A stretch of DNA of 18,417 bases, from positions 1 through 18,417 of the forward strand of contig CBDUBU010000047.1 of NCBI GenBank assembly GCA_965365465.1. The letters are read 5' to 3'. This DNA is from CBDUBU01 sp965365465 (GTDB taxonomy: Bacteria; Bacteroidota; Rhodothermia; Rhodothermales; DASSAV01). The translations under genes were made by a program, and so were the position numbers. The stretch's first letter is position 1; each line of letters opens with the position of its first letter. Below the pieces are notes generated by a model. It did no database searches. It was not told the DNA's origin and saw only the letters and a program-made list of their open reading frames with translations. Below, piece after piece: positions 14,650 through 18,417 of this stretch.

Positions 14650-15792
14650 TTAAGCGTCCTGATCCTTTGCTTTTTCGGCGCGTATGTCAGGAAGTGAAGC
14701 TGCGTCGATGAATCCCTCCGAAGCGGCGTGCAGGGCCGCCGCTTCCGTGTCAGCAACTGTTACCAGTTCCACACCCTCCTCTCGCGCCTCTGCGGCCAGC
14801 TTCTGCAAGAGTGGCTCACGAGATCCTGCCGCCACGTCTCTGAGATAAACTGTCAGGATACGGTTCGGATGGTCATGAATCACCTGTCGATATATGATGG
14901 GATCATCCTGGCCGGTATCTCCTATCAGGATAAAACTAAGGTGAGGATAGGCAGCCAGAAGCCCTTCTATCTGTGCAGCTTTATGTATGGAATGCCCTGT
15001 CTTGATGAACTTTTCTCTATCTAACCCCAGATCTTGCAGAAACAACGGGCCTATCGGTATACCCTGAAAATCCAGAAAATGCACCAGCAAGTCATAGAGA
15101 TTCCAGGGACTGCTCGAAACATAAAAGATGGGGTTGTGCATACCTCCCGTCTGTCCGCGCTGCAATGCACGATAAAATGCAGCAACTCCCTCAAACGGCA
15201 GGCGGGTATGAACCCGCTGGAACAGCGTAGTGCGGGCCATTTTCCAGAAATTGATGGCGCCTGTCTGAATCACCGTATCATCGAGGTCGCTGATAACGGC
15301 AAATTCGCTCTCCGGCGGCGGAATGAGCACTTGACCTGACGCAGTTACAGCACCCTGGGTTACTCCCACCGCATCAAGCAATTCAAGCTCCACGTCGTGC
15401 CAGACGGTTTCCAGAGACACCGCCCCTGTTTGCTTCAGATGCAGTTGAAAATATCCTTCCTCATCCGTGACTGCTATCTGCTCGCTGCCCTGAAAGCGAC
15501 CGCGCACGCGAACTCCCGGTATTTCGTCGCTGGCAAAGCGAAGGTACATGGACTTCAGATGGCCTGCCAGTGTGTCCTTGTCGCTTGGCTTTGCAATTCC
15601 TTTGTCCTCCAGCACGCGCCCTTTTAGAAAAACAAACTCCTCGTTTCCATGTCCCCGATATGGAAGAATTGATGCCGGACCTACACGACCTAACCTTTTT
15701 TTCGCTGCAAACTTGACTGCATCAAAGACCTTTTCCGTCTCATACAGGACGGTATGCGCAAGCCGCCCTGCGCGTTGTTTCCACTGTAGCAT
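14650..15792 (-). CDS. App1-family phosphatidate phosphatase-like protein (HAD fold, DUF2183)
   Basis: Putative lipid phosphatase of 380 residues, similar to the catalytic domain of yeast App1, which converts phosphatidate to diacylglycerol. A beta-rich region (about 50-160) carries GYFQLHLKQ, like the strand-rich domain that precedes the catalytic part in bacterial members. The HAD nucleophile motif is SDLDDTV at 168-174 (Asp169 and Asp171). FYVSSSPWNLYDLL follows at 223-236. DLGLDREKFIKTGHSIHKAA (254-273) carries the lysine region. ILIGDTGQDDPIIY (288-301) supplies the last acidic residues. No signal peptide or membrane segment is evident, so it is probably cytoplasmic or peripheral. It starts 3 bp after the DUF4174 gene stop and is surely co-transcribed with it. 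The real substrate in bacteria is not established. Confidence 0.85.
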   Translation of the reverse strand: MLQWKQRAGRLAHTVLYETEKVFDAVKFAAKKRLGRVGPASILPYRGHGNEEFVFLKGRVLEDKGIAKPSDKDTLAGHLKSMYLRFASDEIPGVRVRGRFQGSEQIAVTDEEGYFQLHLKQTGAVSLETVWHDVELELLDAVGVTQGAVTASGQVLIPPPESEFAVISDLDDTVIQTGAINFWKMARTTLFQRVHTRLPFEGVAAFYRALQRGQTGGMHNPIFYVSSSPWNLYDLLVHFLDFQGIPIGPLFLQDLGLDREKFIKTGHSIHKAAQIEGLLAAYPHLSFILIGDTGQDDPIIYRQVIHDHPNRILTVYLRDVAAGSREPLLQKLAAEAREEGVELVTVADTEAAALHAASEGFIDAASLPDIRAEKAKDQDA

Positions 15793-15795
15793 ACG

Positions 15796-16179
15796 TCAAG
15801 AACCAGGCTTCTTCCCCGAACGGTGGTTCAATGTTTCTTCAGCGTTTTTGTACAATGTGGAGGTCTCAACCGGAGCATCGGCGCGCCTTTCCACATTCCC
15901 TTCGGCATTGAGCAGGATCACCGAAAAACGCTCCCCGGACACGCCGAAATGCTCCCGGAGCTGGTTCGCCTGAGATGCATCTATCCGTCTATCTCCAATC
16001 CGGCTCTCTCCTTCCATCAAGATCTCGCCTGTGGCCATCTCGGAATGACCTGCATCTCCTTGTCTGCTTTCAAGTAGGCGCTTCTGCATTTCATAGGCTG
16101 GACTTTTGATAGAAGGCGCGAAAAGTAGCAGTAGCCGCCTTCCTGCGCCCAGTCCACTAATTGCAACTTGAGTGTTCAT
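15796..16179 (-). CDS. DUF4174 domain-containing protein
   Basis: Small protein of 127 residues matching the thioredoxin-like DUF4174 pattern as I recall it. RRLLLLFAPS (14-23) is the first strand, QLREHFGVSGERFSVILLNA (73-92) is the second half of the fold, and EGNVERRADAPVETSTLYKN follows (93-112). The family has no redox-active cysteine pair here and no established activity. Many members carry a signal peptide; this one does not. A TTG at 16188 would add three residues, but the ATG at 16179 fits better. It is the first gene of a tight pair with the App1-like phosphatase, with only 3 bp between stop and next start. That suggests a joint task, which I cannot name. Confidence 0.75.
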   Translation of the reverse strand: MNTQVAISGLGAGRRLLLLFAPSIKSPAYEMQKRLLESRQGDAGHSEMATGEILMEGESRIGDRRIDASQANQLREHFGVSGERFSVILLNAEGNVERRADAPVETSTLYKNAEETLNHRSGKKPGS

Positions 16180-16447
16180 ACCACACAATTATGTTCAGGT
16201 GGGGTGCTGCGCGAAATCGCCGCCATGGCAACGGTGCTCGTCCTCTACCTTATACGGGCCGGTAATAGGCATTCCAGTGTAGCCTGAACCACTGGAGCAG
16301 TTCCCGAAGGCCAGGGTCGTAGCCTGTTTGTTGCATCCTTTCCATACATATTATGCAGTTTTAGTGCCTCCTTTGTGTCACCTTGTACCAACACCTTCCG
16401 TACATTTCTACTGTTTGTCAGATGAGCAAAACTTACCCTCTACGCTT

Positions 16448-16708
16448 ATGCCTTGCCTGATCGCTGTGCTCGCCCTGCTTGTGCCACGTGTGGTAATCGC
16501 TGTGCTGTGGTTCCTGACGGACTGGTTTACAGGCATGTTCGATTCTATTCTCCTGCCCCTGATCGGTTTTATTTTCCTGCCGACTTCGCTGCTCTGGTAC
16601 AGCGTCGTTCAGAACTTTTATGGAGGTGTGTGGGACACATTGCAAATTGTCGTGATGGTCATCGCCGTCCTGATTGATCTTTCCCCGGCGAGTGGACGCC
16701 GCAGATAG
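16448..16708 (+). CDS. small integral membrane protein, 86 residues
   Basis: Short hydrophobic protein with two or three membrane segments: LIAVLALLVPRVVIAVLWFL (4-23), ILLPLIGFIFLPTSLLWYSV (34-53) and LQIVVMVIAVLIDL (65-78). It ends in a basic tail (SPASGRRR). The TDWFTGMFDS and YSVVQNFYGG segments are wording I recall from uncharacterised small membrane proteins in many bacteria. The start at 16448 is chosen from the hydrophobic N-terminus; a frame opening at 16328 would add 40 residues without character. No ribosome-binding site is seen. A 12-codon frame (16422-16460) overlaps the start. Function unknown. Confidence 0.75.
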   Translation: MPCLIAVLALLVPRVVIAVLWFLTDWFTGMFDSILLPLIGFIFLPTSLLWYSVVQNFYGGVWDTLQIVVMVIAVLIDLSPASGRRR

Positions 16709-16783
16709 GAGCGAATAACCTGGCGTCCCGTCTCTCGTTGCAGATTCCTGCCGAGGAACTTTAAACTATGTTCCTTCTTGAAT

Positions 16784-16819
16784 TTGCACAGACCTGAAGT
16801 TGTGAAGCATTCTGTGCAA
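16784..16819. repeat. long inverted repeat between the membrane-protein and M16 genes
   Basis: TTGCACAGA (16784-16792) and TCTGTGCAA (16811-16819) are perfect 9-bp arms separated by 18 bp, centred about 100 bp before the M16 start. No T-run follows on either strand, so it is more likely a regulator site or leader structure than a terminator. Confidence 0.5.
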
Positions 16820-16904
16820 CTATCACCGGAGCGCTCTGCTCTTTTGGGAGCTTTGTATTTCTGCCGGGCGTTCAGAAATCCTTTCTTTTCCTTCTTCCAG
16901 ATAT

Positions 16905-18417
16905 ATGTCCCGATTCCGCCTATTCTTTTTTCTCTTAGCGCTGCTTGTAGGCGCGTGCGCCACTACGGAGCATTCTCCTCAGAATCCTTCCCCCCAGGAA
17001 AAAACGCAAGTTACGCAGCTTGAAACCCCGACGACAGAGCAACAGGGGTCCGCGCTCGAACTGGAGGATAAGCTGCCGGTCGATTCGACGGTTATAACGG
17101 GTGTCCTGGACAACGGCTTGAAGTATTACATCCGTAAAAATACGGAACCTGAGAATCGGGCTGAACTCCGCCTTGCCATTAACGCGGGTTCGGTTCTGGA
17201 AAGTGACGAACAGCGCGGGCTTGCCCACCTGCTCGAGCATATGCTGTTCAATGGAACATGCCACTTCCCGGAACAACAGCTTATCGATTTTCTGGAGTTG
17301 ACAGGTATGCGTTTCGGACCGGATGTAAACGCCTATACCTCCTTTGATGAGACGGTATACATGCTCACTATCCCCACTGACAGCGCCGCTATTGTGGACA
17401 CGGCTTTCGAGGTGCTGGATGACTGGGCCTCCTGCGCTACACTTTCGCCTGAAGAAATTGACAAGGAACGCGGCATCGTTGTTGAAGAATGGCGACTCAG
17501 AGGGCAGAATGCGCAGGGCCGGATGCGAGACAAGGTGATCCCTGTTTATATGCACGGCTCCCAATATGAGCAGCGCCTTCCAATTGGAGACACAACGGTC
17601 ATCAAACACGCCGATTACGAAACGATCCGCCAGTTCTATAACACCTGGTACCGACCGGACCTTATGGCTGTCGTAGCCGTCGGCGATTTTAACCTCTCAC
17701 GTATAGAAACCCTCATCAAAGAACGATTCTCTGATCTCGCCAATCCACCTGATGCCGTTCCACGTTCTACCTATCCCATACCGGGACACAAGGAAACGCT
17801 CTATGGCATTATTACGGATCCCGAATACCCGTACTCAACGGTTGAGGTCAGCTTCAAGCGGGATGCCAGAGAATACAGCACGGTGCGTGATTACCGTGAC
17901 TTGCTGGTGCGCCAGTTGTTTACGGGCATGATTAATGAGCGGTTCAACGAGATCGCGCAAGCTCCCAATGCTCCGTTTGTGGGAGCCGGGGTTTACCAGC
18001 AAGGCATTGCCAGGCCCGCAGAACTTGTCAGCGTCGGCGCTCAAGTCCAGGATGACAGCGTCCGAACAGGGTTGGAATCCATTCTGACCGAAGTGGCTCG
18101 CGTGCGCCGCTTCGGTTTTACACCTACCGAACTGGAACGCCAGAAACAGGATATTTTGCGTGGTTACGAACGCGCATTCAATGAGCGCGAGAATACAAAC
18201 TCGGCGTCTTACGCACGCGAGTACGTCGCCCATTTTCTTGAGCAGGAACCCGTCCCAGGCATAGCCTACGAAAATGAACTGGCCCGGCGCTACGTGCCAG
18301 ACATTACGCTTCAAGAGGTAAACGAGCTTGCTTCCGACTTGCTGGCGCGAGACAATCGTGTGGTAGTTGTGAGGATGCCCGAAAAGCCTGGTCTTACACC
18401 GCCTGCGCAGGAGGAAC
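16905..18417 (+). CDS. M16 family zinc metallopeptidase lipoprotein, partial
   Basis: Periplasmic or envelope-anchored insulinase/pitrilysin-type peptidase; the first 504 codons are present and the gene runs off the right edge. The N-terminus MSRFRLFFLLALLVGAC has a lipobox ending at Cys17. A Ser/Thr/Gln-rich linker follows to about residue 57. The inverted zinc motif is HLLEH at 107-111 in GLAHLLEHMLFNGT. The third zinc ligand is probably Glu187 in KERGIVVEEW, 76 residues after His111. Around residue 250 begins the second M16 repeat (MAVVAVGDF), and the inactive M16C-type domain covers the rest. Family members are commonly about 900-950 residues, so a second half is expected beyond the window. 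No strong ribosome-binding site precedes the ATG at 16905. Likely role: degradation of peptides in the envelope. Confidence 0.92.
   Translation, partial: MSRFRLFFFLLALLVGACATTEHSPQNPSPQEKTQVTQLETPTTEQQGSALELEDKLPVDSTVITGVLDNGLKYYIRKNTEPENRAELRLAINAGSVLESDEQRGLAHLLEHMLFNGTCHFPEQQLIDFLELTGMRFGPDVNAYTSFDETVYMLTIPTDSAAIVDTAFEVLDDWASCATLSPEEIDKERGIVVEEWRLRGQNAQGRMRDKVIPVYMHGSQYEQRLPIGDTTVIKHADYETIRQFYNTWYRPDLMAVVAVGDFNLSRIETLIKERFSDLANPPDAVPRSTYPIPGHKETLYGIITDPEYPYSTVEVSFKRDAREYSTVRDYRDLLVRQLFTGMINERFNEIAQAPNAPFVGAGVYQQGIARPAELVSVGAQVQDDSVRTGLESILTEVARVRRFGFTPTELERQKQDILRGYERAFNERENTNSASYAREYVAHFLEQEPVPGIAYENELARRYVPDITLQEVNELASDLLARDNRVVVVRMPEKPGLTPPAQEE

Noticed and set aside
16935..17609. Open minus-strand frame of 224 codons
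   Set aside because: Antisense to the M16 peptidase, which carries an intact HxxEH motif and lipobox in the other strand.
1..18417. tRNA, rRNA, CRISPR array, insertion sequence, phage or defence genes
   Set aside because: No cloverleaf-like segments, regularly spaced repeats, transposase or integrase motifs, or toxin-antitoxin pairs could be seen on reading both strands; faint signals could be missed by eye.

Overview
The window reads as a chromosomal stretch of a moderately GC-rich, Gram-negative, heterotrophic bacterium. A member of the Rhodothermota/Bacteroidota side of the tree is my best guess. The reasons are an outer-membrane-type protein family I associate with those groups, lipoprotein and Sec signal peptides, an M16 peptidase lipoprotein, and the rarity of Shine-Dalgarno sequences before most starts. 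This placement is inference. I see no tRNA, rRNA, CRISPR array, transposase or phage gene.

Layout. (1) 1-3632, all minus strand: a lipid/acyl-CoA module. A TetR-family regulator sits on a 17-bp palindrome. Below it lie a long-chain acyl-CoA synthetase and an acyl-CoA dehydrogenase cut by the window's left edge; the dehydrogenase has an unusual helical N-terminal extension. (2) 3727-7128, minus strand: a secreted CE15-type glucuronoyl esterase, a small secreted four-cysteine protein of unknown role, an iron-containing alcohol dehydrogenase, and an LsrG-like ABM-domain protein whose gene overlaps the dehydrogenase start. (3) 7243-8902, plus strand: a candidate sigma70-like promoter, an IMPase-fold histidinol-phosphatase, and a stand-alone Rcp1-like response regulator. 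(4) 8922-14273, minus strand: an outer-membrane-type protein, a secreted GH67-like alpha-glucuronidase, and a GspE/PilB-type secretion or pilus ATPase with no visible partners. (5) 14274-14649: a 376-bp stretch with no convincing gene. (6) 14650-16179, minus strand: a DUF4174 protein and an App1-type phosphatidate phosphatase separated by 3 bp. (7) 16448-18417, plus strand: an 86-residue membrane protein and an M16 zinc peptidase lipoprotein cut by the right edge.

How the genes may work together. The TetR gene, synthetase and dehydrogenase look like an acyl-CoA activation and oxidation set with its own regulator. The CE15 esterase and the GH67-like enzyme both act in principle on 4-O-methyl-glucuronic acid side chains of xylan: one opens the ester to lignin, the other removes the sugar. 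Both carry signal peptides. They are about 5.4 kb apart and not in one operon, so any functional pairing is inferred. The ABM and Fe-ADH genes are probably translationally coupled and handle a small carbonyl or alcohol substrate that I cannot name.

No clearly new multi-gene system stands out. The best leads are the reduced GH67-like enzyme, the non-canonical acid residue in the CE15 enzyme, the dehydrogenase's N-terminal extension, the ABM/Fe-ADH pair, and several intergenic inverted repeats.
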